Source: Linderina pennispora
Lineage: Eukaryota; Kickxellomycota; Kickxellomycetes; Kickxellales; Kickxellaceae
Direction: 5' to 3'
NCBI RefSeq assembly: GCF_002104995.1
Contig: NW_024468249.1
Span: 1,054,001 to 1,118,000, forward strand
Length of the DNA stretch: 64,000 bases
Both the position numbers and the translations under genes were made by a program. The notes beneath the pieces were generated by a model. That model did not search any database, had not been told where the DNA came from, and saw only the letters and a list, made by a program, of their open reading frames with translations. Position 1 is the first letter of the stretch; every line of letters begins with the position of its first letter. Positions 29,191-41,200 of this stretch are shown in pieces.

Positions 29191-31584
29191 ATGGCGCTTC
29201 GAATGAGCTGGGCAATTGCCCACCGCACCGCAGCCAGCAGCAGTCTGCTGCGCACGCTCCGGCACACGCTCCCACGCAGCAGCACCCGCGCATACACATC
29301 CCGGCGGCCCGATCCCCTGGACAGGGTGCGCAACATCGGCATTATCGCCCATATCGACGCAGGCAAAACCACAACCACCGAGCGGATGCTGCACTATGCG
29401 GGCTTCACACGCTCCATCGGCGACGTCGACGACGGGGACACAGTCATGGACTACTTGCCCGCGGAGCGTGAGCGCGGGATCACGATCCAGTCGGCAGCCA
29501 TTACGTTCGGATGGAAAGACAGCCAGCTGCATTTAATCGACACGCCCGGACATGTCGACTTCACCGTGGAGGTGGAGCGGGCAATGCGGGTGCTTGACGG
29601 GGCAGTGGCGATTCTGGATGCCGTGGCGGGTGTGCAGGCCCAGACCCTGACGGTGTGGAAGCAGGCGACGCGGTACGGTATTCCGCGCATAATCTTCATC
29701 AACAAGATGGACAGAGATGGCGCCAACTGGCAGAAATGCGTAGACGATATTGGCGCAAAGCTCGACACGCGGCCGCTGGTCCTGCAGGTGCCCGAGAGCG
29801 AGATGGCCAGGCTCGAGGGCCGTGGGCTCGAGCGGTGGATCGATGCCGTGACCATGGAGCGGATCGAGTTTGATATCGAGCAGGACAACACTGGGTCGAC
29901 GGTTCGAAGATCTGCGATTTCGGAAACCGACCCGGCGTTTGAGAAAATGGCCGACGCCCGCACTCTGCTGGTGGAGACTCTGGCGGAGATTGACCAGCAG
30001 ATCGTCGACGTGTTCCTGAGCGATGCTGTCGACGGCGACCATCTGCAGGTGCCAGAGAAGGACATTAGGGATGCGATCCGGCGAGTCACACAGTCGTCGC
30101 AGGCGAGCCCAGTCCTGCTCGGCGCATCGTTCCGCAATGTTGGCGTCCAGCCGCTGCTTGATGCTGTGCTCGAGTACCTGCCGTCGCCTACCAACAAGGC
30201 CCAGCCCACAATGGCAGTGGTGCCTGGCCAGAGCGGCAAAAAGTCCACAGAGGTCGTGCCCCTGGACAGCAACAAGCTGGTTGCTTTTGCCTTCAAGGTC
30301 ATTGTCGATGCGCAGCGCGGGCCCATGGTCTTTGTGCGCGTATACTCGGGCACATTAGACTCGCGCATGACCCTGGTCAATGGCACCCAGGGCGGCATCA
30401 AGGAGCGCGCGACCAAGCTGCTGCAAATGTACGCCGACCAGCCCGAAGAGATCCCTGCCATCCAAGCCGGCCATATTGGCGTTGTGCTGGGCCTGAAGAT
30501 GACAAAGACCGGCGACACGCTACTGCATGCCCAGCACCCGAGTCTGCCAAAGTCCCTGAAGTCTGCCAAAAAGAGCCGCTCGGTGCACAGCGCCAATTCC
30601 GCGCCTGTGGGCTGGCAGCTGCACGGCATTTCCGTGCCCCCGCCTGTGTTCTTCTGCGCTGTCGAGGCCGACTCTCCGCAAGACGAGCGGCCGCTAGCCG
30701 ATGCCCTGGCAAACCTGACGCTCGAGGACCCGTCTCTGCATGTCTCGCACGACGAGGAAACCGGCCAGACATTGCTAAGCGGCATGGGTGAATTGCATCT
30801 GGAGGTCATCCAGGACCGGATGGTCAAGGATATGAAAATCAACGCCACCTTTGGCAAGATGCGCGTGTCGTACCGCGAAACCGCCGGCCAGCCCGCCAGT
30901 GCCCAGCATACGTATGCACGCGAGATCGCTGGTAAGGCCGGCAAGGCCGCATTGCGCGTCAGCGTCGAGCCCATCGGCGACCCGGAGACCGATGACAACA
31001 TCATTGAAATCAACATGCCAGACCACCTGGTTGTGGCTGGCGAAACCGCGCCCACGCATGCACGCGACGATGACCACGAGCTATGCGACTCCGTGCGCGC
31101 TGCAATCCACGACGGCATCTCCAATGCTGCATTCCGCGGCAGCATTCTCGGGTTCCCCGTCACGCGCACCCGCATCACCGTCACTGATATCGAGTATTTC
31201 GGTGAGGACCTGTCGACCATTCCCGCGTACCGGGCGTGTGCAGGCCAGGCACTGGCGCAGGCGCTGAACGGCTGCTCGCCGGCTCTCCTTGAGCCCATTG
31301 CGCGGACCACCATTTCCTGCCCCGAGAAACACGTGGGGTCGGTGCTCAGTGATCTCAATGGCGCCAGGCGCGGTCGCGTCATCAGCCTGGATGACTCCGA
31401 GGAGGGCGTGGGTGCTGGGAAGCTGCTAGTTGCTGAGATGCCCCTAAGCACTATGGTTGGGTATTCGTCGATGCTGCGCAGCTTGACCGCTGGCGGTGGC
31501 AGTTTCACCATGGAGGTCGTGGGCTTTGGGCAGATGAACATGCAGCAGCAGCAGGCTGTTATTAAAGAGAGCCGGGGATACTAA
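29191..31584 (+). CDS. MEF2: Mitochondrial ribosome-releasing factor 2 / elongation factor G2
   Basis: EF-G2mt-type GTPase that, with the ribosome recycling factor, splits mitochondrial ribosomes after termination. 797 residues, single exon. A presequence with many Arg/Ser (SSLLRTLRHTLPRSSTRAYT) precedes the G domain: IGIIAHIDAGKTTTTERML (G1), DYLPAERERGITIQSAAITF (G2, with the DYLPAERERGIT form typical of RRF2mt rather than Mef1), LIDTPGHVDFTVEVERAM (G3), FINKMDRDG (G4). Domains II–V follow, with GMGELHLEVIQDRM in domain III and MVGYSSMLRSLTAGGGSFTM near the end. A stretch near 30545–30650 looks like a lineage-specific insert. Length is within the family range of about 750–820. Divergent from MTG2. 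Confidence 0.95.
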   Translation: MALRMSWAIAHRTAASSSLLRTLRHTLPRSSTRAYTSRRPDPLDRVRNIGIIAHIDAGKTTTTERMLHYAGFTRSIGDVDDGDTVMDYLPAERERGITIQSAAITFGWKDSQLHLIDTPGHVDFTVEVERAMRVLDGAVAILDAVAGVQAQTLTVWKQATRYGIPRIIFINKMDRDGANWQKCVDDIGAKLDTRPLVLQVPESEMARLEGRGLERWIDAVTMERIEFDIEQDNTGSTVRRSAISETDPAFEKMADARTLLVETLAEIDQQIVDVFLSDAVDGDHLQVPEKDIRDAIRRVTQSSQASPVLLGASFRNVGVQPLLDAVLEYLPSPTNKAQPTMAVVPGQSGKKSTEVVPLDSNKLVAFAFKVIVDAQRGPMVFVRVYSGTLDSRMTLVNGTQGGIKERATKLLQMYADQPEEIPAIQAGHIGVVLGLKMTKTGDTLLHAQHPSLPKSLKSAKKSRSVHSANSAPVGWQLHGISVPPPVFFCAVEADSPQDERPLADALANLTLEDPSLHVSHDEETGQTLLSGMGELHLEVIQDRMVKDMKINATFGKMRVSYRETAGQPASAQHTYAREIAGKAGKAALRVSVEPIGDPETDDNIIEINMPDHLVVAGETAPTHARDDDHELCDSVRAAIHDGISNAAFRGSILGFPVTRTRITVTDIEYFGEDLSTIPAYRACAGQALAQALNGCSPALLEPIARTTISCPEKHVGSVLSDLNGARRGRVISLDDSEEGVGAGKLLVAEMPLSTMVGYSSMLRSLTAGGGSFTMEVVGFGQMNMQQQQAVIKESRGY

Positions 31585-31888
31585 ATGTTGTGCGGATTTA
31601 GAACTGTTAATAAATATCTGATTGCATACAAAATACTAATTTGCTCTGGAGGCAGATGTAGCTGGACATGTATGCTCTGGCCACACATACTGTAAGCTGC
31701 ATGATTTAATTAGTGAAAAGGAGTCTCCAAACACTATTTCAGAGACATGCACGGGCCTGTTCCAAAGGGCTGCGAAAAATCGTATATCTATTTCGAGAGA
31801 AAAGCAGCACAGAAACACCCATGCGTCAGACACGCTCTCTTTGTTTCCGCGCTATCTTTCGTAGCAAATAATCCAACTATCCTTGAGC
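31585..31888. other. Spacer between MEF2 and the F-box/LRR array
   Basis: AT-rich 304 bp; TTAATAAATATC right after the Mef2 stop may act in polyadenylation. No gene seen. Confidence 0.35.
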
Positions 31889-33511
31889 ATGGAGAAGCAG
31901 ACCCTTCAACTAAACGGCCTGGCCGGCGGAACGATACTTCGACGTGTTCTCGGCTGCCTATTGGAGGACCTGGCAGTTTCTTCTAACACAGCTGCGTCCG
32001 ACTACGGCTTGAATATGCTTTACAACAAAATTCAAGCTACCATCCAGTATGCCCTTGTTTGTCGTCAGTGGTTGGCATTCTTGAAGCCACGCCTTTGCAG
32101 TACGCTATATATAAAGAGCCACCCGCCAAAGCTGTCAAATCTTGCGAGGTTTAAGAATGTGCTCAAGGGCCTACGTTCTCCAAAGCCACACAAATTCTGG
32201 ACGTCAAACATCAAATCAGTTGTTTCTATGGACGGCGCTCGCTACGCCAAAGCACTATACATTTTAAACAGCCACCGCGGTCCCATTCCTACACTTGATG
32301 TGTTTTTGGATGGCTACGGATTTGGTTAGGCCACATGGCCAAAAATCGAAGACATCATCTTTCTCGGCGAGTTTACATTTCAGGCTGTCGTTGGGGAAGA
32401 CAGACATATCGACCTGGCCCATTCCTATTTGTTGAAGTTTGCACCATCAGTTGGCAATGCCTATTCCCCATCAAACCCTGCTGTGCATAGGCTTGACAAC
32501 ACACTTGCTTATCAAAGGCGGCATCTACATACAGCCTCAGATAGACATTTAACAGCCACGCAATTTCTGCACTTGACTGCCCTCAACATAGACGATAGAC
32601 ATGGCCAAAGCGCCCACCGGCTAGTGTCGTTTTTTGCGCCATCACTCAACGAACTGGAGCTTAATGTCCGCCTCAACTCGTCGTTTTCATGGCGACAATT
32701 CATCGGCAGTGACACCGATACTATTGAGTTTAAGCAGCTGACGACATTGAGGTTGATATTCTATATACACCCAAACACTCCTTTGCCATCCACTCCACGC
32801 CATCCTTCTTTTTATGGACAGCAGCAGCTACTCTTTCCAAAGCTCCACACACTGGAGACTTTTAATTCATTTAATGCTCTTGTTAACTTTAGGAGCCTAT
32901 TCGATAGTGTCCTGTTGAAGTCATTGAGCATCACTGAAGTATCTAGAGGTGTTCCATCCGCAGATTCGATGCCCCTCAGATATACTGACAAGCTATCGCT
33001 TTTCCTATTGACATACTTCAATACCGAATACGATGCACAATTGATGAGCATAATCACATACCTTTTCGACTCTTACTCCAAAACCAGATATGCAGATATC
33101 CGCGTTCCTCTGCTTCCTAATACAAGGTTGAATTGGCCAAATCTTATAAACCTCGAGCTTGGAGTCACTGAGGTTGACTGGAACATAGTTGAGTCACTTC
33201 TTGGGGAGCTCACACATCTGAGAATGCTGATGATTATAAAAAGCACCAGCTATGACAACGCTGCTTTTGCCCTATCGCTCAGGCGCGAGATAAACAGATA
33301 TACTCCTTTATCAACATCCTCTATGAGCCAGAGCCTAGAAGAATTCTCATTTAAAAACTCCGACATGACGGCAGACTCCGATGCCTCTGGGTTTATCCAA
33401 CAACTTGTTATTCGGACCCCATCGCTCATGGTCATTCAGGCATGCAAATCGTTCCTTGAAAATATCACCATGCATATCACCAATCAGGATGTGGAGTTCA
33501 AACATTTGTAG
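31889..33511 (+). pseudogene. F-box/LRR-like paralogue A, in-frame TAG
   Basis: Starts MEKQTLQLNGLAGGTILRRV at 31889. One frame runs the full length but is interrupted by a single TAG at 32327–32329, inside the motif GYGFG*ATWPKIEDIIF. Paralogues B and C have Ala and Lys there (DGFGFGAATWLNL, QGSGFGKTAWTNL), so a one-base AAG-to-TAG change is the simplest explanation. The N-terminal IQYALVCRQWLAFLKPRLCS resembles the tail of an F-box (VCR.W…P.L). Downstream are irregular leucine-rich segments (FLHLTALNIDD, LNELELNVRL, WPNLINLELGV). Without the stop it would be 540 residues. Family members are probably substrate adaptors of SCF ligases, by loose resemblance only. Confidence 0.7.
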
Positions 33512-34055
33512 AGCTACTTGCTCCACGTTTTGTGAGCAAAGGTCTTATGCTTGATAACTTCCTGCCTAGCAGGCCATTTCTCCTAATTCCTCTCCCCAAG
33601 GAGTTGGCTGGTTATCTTTATCTGCTTTATTGCATATAAATTTAGTAATATTGAAACACGATATCTGTAATTAACACTGCAGTAGGAGGTTGTTTTTTTT
33701 TTCGACTAGGTGATTTTAATATGTACATGTATATGGTCTATACGAGAATCAATGGTAGCAGCATTGCCATCCTCTTTGCAAATGCTTGCTATCTCCGAGA
33801 TGTATATAAACCTAGTGTTACTACCTGGTCTTAATCTAATTACAGTAGGCGAATCTTGGAGCACTATTTCTACGGCATGCGTGGAGTAAATCTAGAAGGC
33901 GGTCATTCTTCGCCAAGCGAGCCACTGGCTTCTTGTGCTGGGTGTTCTATAAATACCTACAGGACCTGTTAGTGCCGATGCGTCCGACCTTTTGCACAAA
34001 TCTTCCACTTCCACTTTCAGTTACTTGTCACACTACCTACTTTTTTACTTTCACT
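33512..34055. other. Spacer in the F-box/LRR array (A–B)
   Basis: AT-rich 544 bp with a T10 run near 33693–33702 and a GATGTATATAAACC TATA-like motif around 33797–33810, about 250 bp before gene B. No other gene seen. Confidence 0.4.
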
Positions 34056-35674
34056 ATGGAACAACACACTTTCGCGCGTACGGCCCTGGCCAAAGAAAGG
34101 ATACTCGGGAAAATTATCGGCTACCTAATGCGCAGCCTTGGGACATTCTACTGTCCTTTTTCAACAACTTTTGATTTTGACAAGCATTCTATCGCCACGC
34201 ACACCGGTATTCAGTACGCTCTCGTTTCTCATCAATGGATGAAGTCAATGAAGCCTTTCATTTTCAGCACGATCTATATTACAAGCGATTCGCCAGCACT
34301 AAAGTTTATGGTGAAATCCAAATTTTTGACCAAGACGCTGCGTCCAAAAGAGTCGTATAAACGCTGGAGGTCAAACATAAACTCTGTTATTCGGATGAGC
34401 GGACTAAATTATACAACCAGGCTGTATATCAACACTCAGAATAGTGGACCCCTTCCTCCCCTCGATATGCTTTTAGACGGTTTTGGATTTGGTGCAGCAA
34501 CGTGGTTGAATCTCAGAGACATCGTATTTTGTGACTATGTTGCTTTTCAACCGGTACTGTGGGCGAGCAACCACGTTGATCGGGCCTATTCATATCTGCA
34601 TAAGTTGGCACCTTCTCTCGGTAATATCCACTCAAGACCAAATTACGTTCTTGATTTGCTTGACAAAAGGTTCACTAACCGCAAGTGGTATCTTGACGTA
34701 GCGCCAGCTCGCCATCTATCAACCGCATATTTTCCGCACTTGACCAGTCTGTATATAAACGATACTTCTAGCCTGGCAAGTGTCCGGCTGATGAAACTTA
34801 TTGCACCTGCACTCTGTGAGCTGAAAATCCATCTCAGCTTCGACTCGTCCTTTTCATGGTGGCAATTCTTCGACAAGGATAGCAACGCAGGCAAATTTGA
34901 GGAGCTGAAAACGTTGGAAATATACTTTAAATTAGGGCCTGACTCACCCTCGCCACCCTTCCTCGCCTTTCAAACCACTACGGACAACAGCTCCCGATAT
35001 TCCCAAAGCTCCAGTCATTACAGGCCACAAATATATTCAATGGCCGTGTCGACTTCAACGAGCTATTCATTGATGCTAGACTACAATCGCTGAGGGTTAC
35101 TGAGCGGCCCGAGTTTACACCATCTATCCACTCAGTACCCCTGAAACATGTCGATACGCTGTATTTTGATACTTTGCCTTCGTCTACACCACAAAGCATC
35201 GCTATATTGAAAAGCTCAGTCACTCAGTTATTTGAGGTTTCTTCAGATGTCAGACATGCAGATGTTCAAATCACAATGCTCCCTATCACGGCGCTCAATT
35301 GGCCAAATCTCATAAATCTCAAACTTAGAATCATCAGCATTGACTGGAATATAGTAGAATCGCTTCTCGAGGGACTCCCATGTCTACGGACATTGACTAT
35401 CATACGAGATCAGGGCAATCGTCAACTAACAGCTGCCCTGTCACTTGGGCATGAGATTGAGAGCTACAATCCCACCTCAACGAGGGAAATCAGTAAAAGC
35501 CTTGAAGGGTTTGAATATTATAATCTTGCAGGTACGAAAGATGCCGGTATTTCCGAGTTTGTCCTGCAGTTGGTTTCGCGTACGCCGTCGCTCATGGTCA
35601 TCAAGTCAAGAGATATATACGATGAAGGGCTAATAGCGGTTATCGCTAGTCAGAATATCGAGTTCAGATCCTAA
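34056..35674 (+). pseudogene. F-box/LRR-like paralogue B, frameshifted
   Basis: Starts MEQHTFARTALAKERILGKI. The frame matches paralogues A and C up to about 34955, then shifts: sequence after ~34963 continues in another frame (NHYGQQLPIFPKLQSLQATN, compare C: FYGQQTLLFPKLHTLKTRH) through to the stop at 35674. Loss of one base in the CCACCCTTCCTCGCC region explains it. Conserved blocks include IQYALVSHQWMKSMKPFIFS, KRWRSNINSVIRMSGLNYTT, LDMLLDGFGFGAATW, SFSWWQFFDKDSNAGKFEEL and WPNLINLKLRII. The two open parts alone are 345 and about 230 codons. Either a recent pseudogene or an assembly indel. Confidence 0.7.
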
Positions 35675-36332
35675 TAGATCCATTCCCCAACCCCAGTTTG
35701 CCATGATAATTTCCTGCGACTGGTTTGCATGCGTCGAAGAATATTTTTTGTAAAAGCTAATACAAGTACACTTTTCTTTCCCAGATATTATACCATGGTT
35801 ATCTTTTTCCATCTTCCGCATCTGTTTTCGTTCTCTATCCTCAGCAACAATCTACCAATATACCATTTCCCAAAATAGTATTGAATGCCCAGCATATCAA
35901 TTCGTCATAGCAGCTCTCACCACCTCTTCTCGATATACCAGAGATGGCATTTCTGCCAAGTAAAACTGTACCGCTAATACTGCCCTGTTACATATATATG
36001 GTACATATGCGACAGAATCCGCAGTGTCAGAGTTGGCATACTGCCTTGCCCTTTACATATGACTTGCAGCCAGGGCACATCGCCAAAACCATCGTTTATC
36101 TGAAGGCACTAGGTGTCCTCAAAGTGCATGTCTGCTTAGGTGACATAAATATGATTTAATTATCGCAGCTGATTCTCCAATCGTTGAATCGAGGGCATGC
36201 ATGCTTGTTGGCTGCTGCAATAGCCTTGCTGGCAAAGTGTGGGCATGAAAATCACAACACTGAGGCGGCTGGACTTTATCCATGTGCACTTTAGTTCCGC
36301 TTTGGCTCTTCTACACTATATTTTTGTCGCTA
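35675..36332. other. Spacer in the F-box/LRR array (B–C)
   Basis: 658 bp, AT-rich. A 71-codon frame at 35944–36159 (MAFLPSKTVPLILPCYIYMV…) has no recognisable features and I do not call it. Otherwise nothing seen. Confidence 0.35.
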
Positions 36333-37949
36333 ATGAGGAAACACGCCCTTAAACTTGGCGACATTGCCGGTGGCATGGTACTTGAGCAAATCCTCGATCG
36401 CTTAATTCGGGATATTGAGCTCTATTCCGGCGCACCTTCGACCGACTACAATTTTAACTCTGTTTATAGCGACCACTTAACTGCCATTCAGTACGCCCTT
36501 GTCTCTCGCCAGTGGATGCAGTATTTGAGGCCATATTTTTTACGCATCATTTATATCGCTAGTCTCCCCTCCGAAGCACCGCAGACCATCAAATCGAGGA
36601 TTCTACACAAATTCTCATCACAGATACCGCAGAAGCGCTGGAAGTCAAATATTAAGTCGGTTATCAGCATCGGCGGGACCCACTTTGTAAAACGGCTATA
36701 CATATTCAACCACAATAACGATGCTACTCCTACGCTCAATGTTCTTTTACAGGGGAGCGGCTTTGGCAAAACAGCATGGACGAACCTCCGCGAAATCATA
36801 CTACACAAAGATCTCGAGTTTCAAACAAATCTAGGAGAAAAAGAGCACATCGACTTGGTACATTCATATCTATCGACATTTGCACCATCCCTTAGCAGCA
36901 TCTATTCAATCCCGCATCCAGTTTTCAACGCGCTTGACAACAGGCTTTCTAAACAAAGGCTACATCTTGATACACAGTCAGGCCGCCATTTGACTTCCAC
37001 ATATTTCCCACACTTGACCACCCTGAGTATTAACGATAAAATGGGTCTGAGCAGCCACCATCTGATCACATTTTTCGCACCAACGCTCAGAAATCTCCTG
37101 ATAGGTATTCGCTTTGAATCATTGCTGAGCTGGCGGCAATTCATCGACAGCGATGCCAATACGATTGAGTTCGATGAGCTGAGAACGTTGGATGTCTCAT
37201 TCATAATGAGACCAGGCCAGCCACTACCTTCTCCTCGCCTTTCAACCTTTTACGGGCAGCAAACGCTGCTATTCCCCAAACTTCATACACTAAAAACCCG
37301 CCATATATTTAACGCCCATGTTGACTTCAAGGATCTTTTCGCCAATGTCAAACTTGGTTTACTAGAGATTAACGAGTGGCCAATGAGTCTGCCATCCATT
37401 AACTCGATGCCCCTGGCAAATACGGACAAGGTGTCTATCGACCTTTCCTACCTATTCGAGGCAGGCAGTAGTAGCCTATGGATAGACACGCCTGCTCGGT
37501 TGTTTGGGTCCTACTCCAACGCTAGAACTGCTGAGCTCACCATTCCCCTGCTCCCAAGTGCTAAACTCGATTGGCCGAATCTCATACGCCTAGACCTCGC
37601 AGTTAGCATACTTGACTGGAATTCACTGGAGGTAATTCTCCCAGGGCTTTTACATCTAAGAGCTCTGACTGTTTCGAATGTGTTTAGACATAGGCTTGGA
37701 GGTGAGGCAATGTTGTTCAGGAGCGAGATCAAAAGCTATACACCCACATCAACATCCCCCATTAGCCCAGTCCTTGAGGAGTTCATGTATCAAGACTTCC
37801 TCAAAAAGCCTGACGCTAACGCTTCTTCATTTATCCAGCAGCTTATTCTACGATCGCCACGTCTCATGGTTGTTAGAGCACAGCGTAAATATCTCAGATC
37901 TGGTTTAAAGCTTTCCAAGAAGCAGGGTATCAAGTTTGAGCTTCTGTAG
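36333..37949 (+). CDS. F-box/LRR-like protein C (intact member)
   Basis: 538 residues from the ATG at 36333 (MRKHALKLGDIAGGMVLEQI), chosen because it aligns with the start of paralogue A; an upstream in-frame ATG at 36282 adds a hydrophobic 17-residue leader. The N-terminal 100 residues look like a divergent F-box: helix AGGMVLEQILDRLIRDIE, then AIQYALVSRQWMQYLRPYFL and IIYIASL. The rest has irregular leucine-rich units (FPHLTTLSINDKMGLS, LRNLLIGIRFES, LLFPKLHTLKTRH, WPNLIRLDLAVSILDW, LLHLRALTVSN) and ends SPRLMVVRAQRKYL. The open frame across 1.6 kb of AT-rich sequence argues for recent selection. Targets unknown. It is the only member of the array without a break. Confidence 0.8.
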   Translation: MRKHALKLGDIAGGMVLEQILDRLIRDIELYSGAPSTDYNFNSVYSDHLTAIQYALVSRQWMQYLRPYFLRIIYIASLPSEAPQTIKSRILHKFSSQIPQKRWKSNIKSVISIGGTHFVKRLYIFNHNNDATPTLNVLLQGSGFGKTAWTNLREIILHKDLEFQTNLGEKEHIDLVHSYLSTFAPSLSSIYSIPHPVFNALDNRLSKQRLHLDTQSGRHLTSTYFPHLTTLSINDKMGLSSHHLITFFAPTLRNLLIGIRFESLLSWRQFIDSDANTIEFDELRTLDVSFIMRPGQPLPSPRLSTFYGQQTLLFPKLHTLKTRHIFNAHVDFKDLFANVKLGLLEINEWPMSLPSINSMPLANTDKVSIDLSYLFEAGSSSLWIDTPARLFGSYSNARTAELTIPLLPSAKLDWPNLIRLDLAVSILDWNSLEVILPGLLHLRALTVSNVFRHRLGGEAMLFRSEIKSYTPTSTSPISPVLEEFMYQDFLKKPDANASSFIQQLILRSPRLMVVRAQRKYLRSGLKLSKKQGIKFELL

Positions 37950-38240
37950 GCTCATCTTAAATCGCCTCTCGCGATTTATTCTACTCAGCATCCCGCGCAC
38001 ATCAGGGTGCACCTGGCAAAACAAGCGTTTTACTCGAACTTTCCCGCTGCATCTCCCCTTTAGTAGTACATGTCCTTACCAACATATACAGCAGGTGCTC
38101 GGTCAAAGAATATATGCCAGGCTTCGCTAACTACAAGTGCTTTCTGTTACGAGTGCTAGTATTGGTTGACAATTGTGGCGAGGGGTGTAAGAAACATTCC
38201 TGAGCTTCTATTGCCAGTTCGGAGGTTCAGAAGCGCCGCT

Positions 38241-41200
38241 TTATTCAAACAGCTCTTTCATCTGTGTTGGCTTACGCACAGCATTCGAGAACCCCTCAAA
38301 GAAGTGGAACCACATCTTTGATTTTCCTGCCTCATGCCTGCCGCCACTGGCACTGGCATTCGTGCCGGGAGTAGCTTCCTTTGGCCCTGTCTGCTTAGTC
38401 TTGCGCTTGACCAATCGTCCAAAGAAGTCCTTGATGAGCGGCTCACCATCCTCGTCCATTGGCACGTCCTTGCTCTTTGGCGCCTGAATGGCATTCGCCA
38501 GGGGGTCAGCGAACAGCTTGTCCAGATACTCGCGTTTCGCTGCTTCCTTGGCGCCACCCGATCCGCCCTTCTTCCCGTTCTGCATCTCCTCCTTTGCTGC
38601 TATGCGCGCCATGCGCATGCGCTCGAGTTCTTGGGCTACGAGCTGGCGTACTGGGTACCGCATGGGCAGGATGTTGCGTGCAGGTCGGCGATCGGCGAAC
38701 GCAAACAGACGATCGATCGGCGGCTCCAGCTTATATACAAATTGGCCGTCGGTTTCCTTGCTCTGTACAAATGTCAGTTGCCAGGAGCTCATGACATCGA
38801 GTAGCCGCATCAGCCGGTCCTTCTCGCCACCCTTCAGTAGCTGCTTGTTGGCAGTCATCAGCGTCGGTGAGATGATGTGCAGCAGCGGGTCGAGTAGGGA
38901 TGTTGCCACTGAGTTGATAGTACATGTAGCACGCGCGCGCACCGATGTGCAGCCAGCAGCAAGTGACTGGATAATAGATGTGGCGACTTGGCGTGCCTGG
39001 AATGCGGCGTACTCGGAATGCGGGTATTCGAATTCACCGCTTGCCAGACCCAATGCCGTACTGCACGTCCTATGTATGGCCAGTATCGGGTAATGCAGGT
39101 ATCCGTATAAGGGCTCAGCAACCGACGGGTTCTTGCGACAGGCAGAGTCAACAAAGTCGTAGAACTCGAGCCAGTCTGTGCACAGAGAAGCAACCTTAGT
39201 ATGTGTCAGATCACGGAAGTCCATGCGCAGATAGTTCTCAAAGCAGCCTTGCATGATGCGCTCGTTCTCGCCTGCCGATTGCACTGCCTCTAGCAGCATC
39301 TCACTGTACGATCTGTCGATGGCGCTGTCGTCCATGCGCCGGTTGGACGATTTCTGGGCTGGCTGAGCGCGCTGAAGGCTGGCAGCCGAGGGCCTAGTAA
39401 ATATCATATCCCAGACGGCAAACAAAGACCGCTGGACGTCCTTGATGCCAATGTTGTTTCCCCTCAAATGGTCAGCACCCAGGGCAGACGAGTGCGCGCG
39501 GATCATCTGCAGCGAATTGAGGCACGCGCGAATATCGCCCTCGTTCTGCTTGGCCAGCGCCATCAACGACCAGGCGTCAGCAGCCATACCCTCGTTCTCG
39601 CACACCTCCTCGAGCCGCTTCGCCAATTGCACTGCGGTTGGGGCGTGTATCTGGTAGCACTGGGCGACCTGGCGCAGCGGCCGGAGCACAGGCGCATAGA
39701 CGTTGTTGCAGATACAGATGATTGGGCGAAGCAGCGGCCCGAATTTGCCCTTGGCTGGTGGATGCTTCTTGGCCTTGGCCTTGTCGCCAGAGGACTCGTC
39801 GGCAGTGGCCAGGCTAACAAGCGTCGAAATAAAATCTCCTTGGCTGGACTGCGCCTGGGCAGCACCGTCAATCTCGTCAATGACCAGCAGCTGCGGTCTG
39901 GTGGACCCGTGGAGCCCGACTGCGTGGGTCTGCGTAACGCCCAGAATGCGGTCGCGCACCTTGCTGACAGTGCGGTCGTCGCTGGCATTGATTTCGATGG
40001 TAGCGTATCCCGCCTGCTTGGCAACTACGTGCGCCAGCGTCGTCTTTCCCAGACCCGGCGGGCCCGACAGAAGCAAAATGCGCTTGTCTGGCCGCTTCCA
40101 CTTGTCTGTGCTCTTTGGCTTTGGCGGCAAGGCTCTGCCAAACCCATTTGTGTTGACATTGGTACGAGTGGTCAGGGCATTGTCGCGTCCGAACACACAG
40201 TAGTCCCACTCCTTGATCCACTGCATCACTGCGCGGTTGACGCGCTCGTCGCTGACGAGGTCCAAAAACGACTGGGCTCTATATTTGTCGACCCACAGCG
40301 TTGAGTCGGCAATGCTGGTGCGCTCGACATGCTCAGCAAGTTGGTCGACCGCCATCTCATCGTCAGGGTCGATTTCGCGCATGCGGCTGCGCAGCTCCTC
40401 TGCTTCGCGTTCGGAAATCTGCCTCGCTATTTCGGTGTCCAGATCGCACTCGATTTCCTTGACAACCCGGTTGGCGATGCTGGATGACATGCGATCCGAG
40501 TCGCGCAGAGACATGATGGAGTCCATTTGCTTGGCAATATCAATCTCAGAACGCATAGCAAAGTACAGGTTCGAGCCAGAGGATGTGCGCGATGTCATAA
40601 AGTCGCCAGACTCTGGCGGCAGTGAATATTTGGATGCAAACCGCGCTGTTGTCGGTTGCACACGGGTCGATAGACCAGCGACAGGTATGATGGGCTGGGC
40701 ATTAGGCGGCTCCATAGCATCCTCCTCCATGCGCATGATCTTTTGGCGCCGGCTCTCCTCCGACTCGCGGCTGTCCATCTCCTGTCGGAGGGCAATGGCA
40801 TCACGGTATCCTTTGGTTCTGTCAGCAGGTGTCAGCACTGAAACACCACCGTGCTGGAATCCTTCTATGGACGTACTGTTTTCCCTAGCGCCAGGCATTG
40901 CCTGCTTCAAAATGTCAGTGATTTCCTTTGCCTGCCTCTCCGCTGACCGGCGAATGTCTGCCATACGGCTTGCAGCATCGCCTGTTGGATGCTCCGGCAT
41001 CGCATCGCCATGGCGCCTCCGCTTGCCTCTCGATTCATTCCACCCGGGCGCAGGCTGTAGATCCACGTCTACTCTGGAGTCATCCGGCATGTTGAAGGGC
41101 TGCAGCTCGGCTTGGCCGGTCTCCTGGTTGCGCACAACGCGGGCGTCAGAAAATATAGAGAACTGCGAGAACCCGGCACCCATGTCATCCTGCTCATCGT

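Noticed and set aside
29451-31541. 696-codon minus-strand open frame
   Set aside because: Antisense to MEF2; Ser-rich shadow without recognisable domains.
35944-36159. 71-codon frame between F-box/LRR genes
   Set aside because: No family resemblance, no paralogue in the array, composition compatible with chance.
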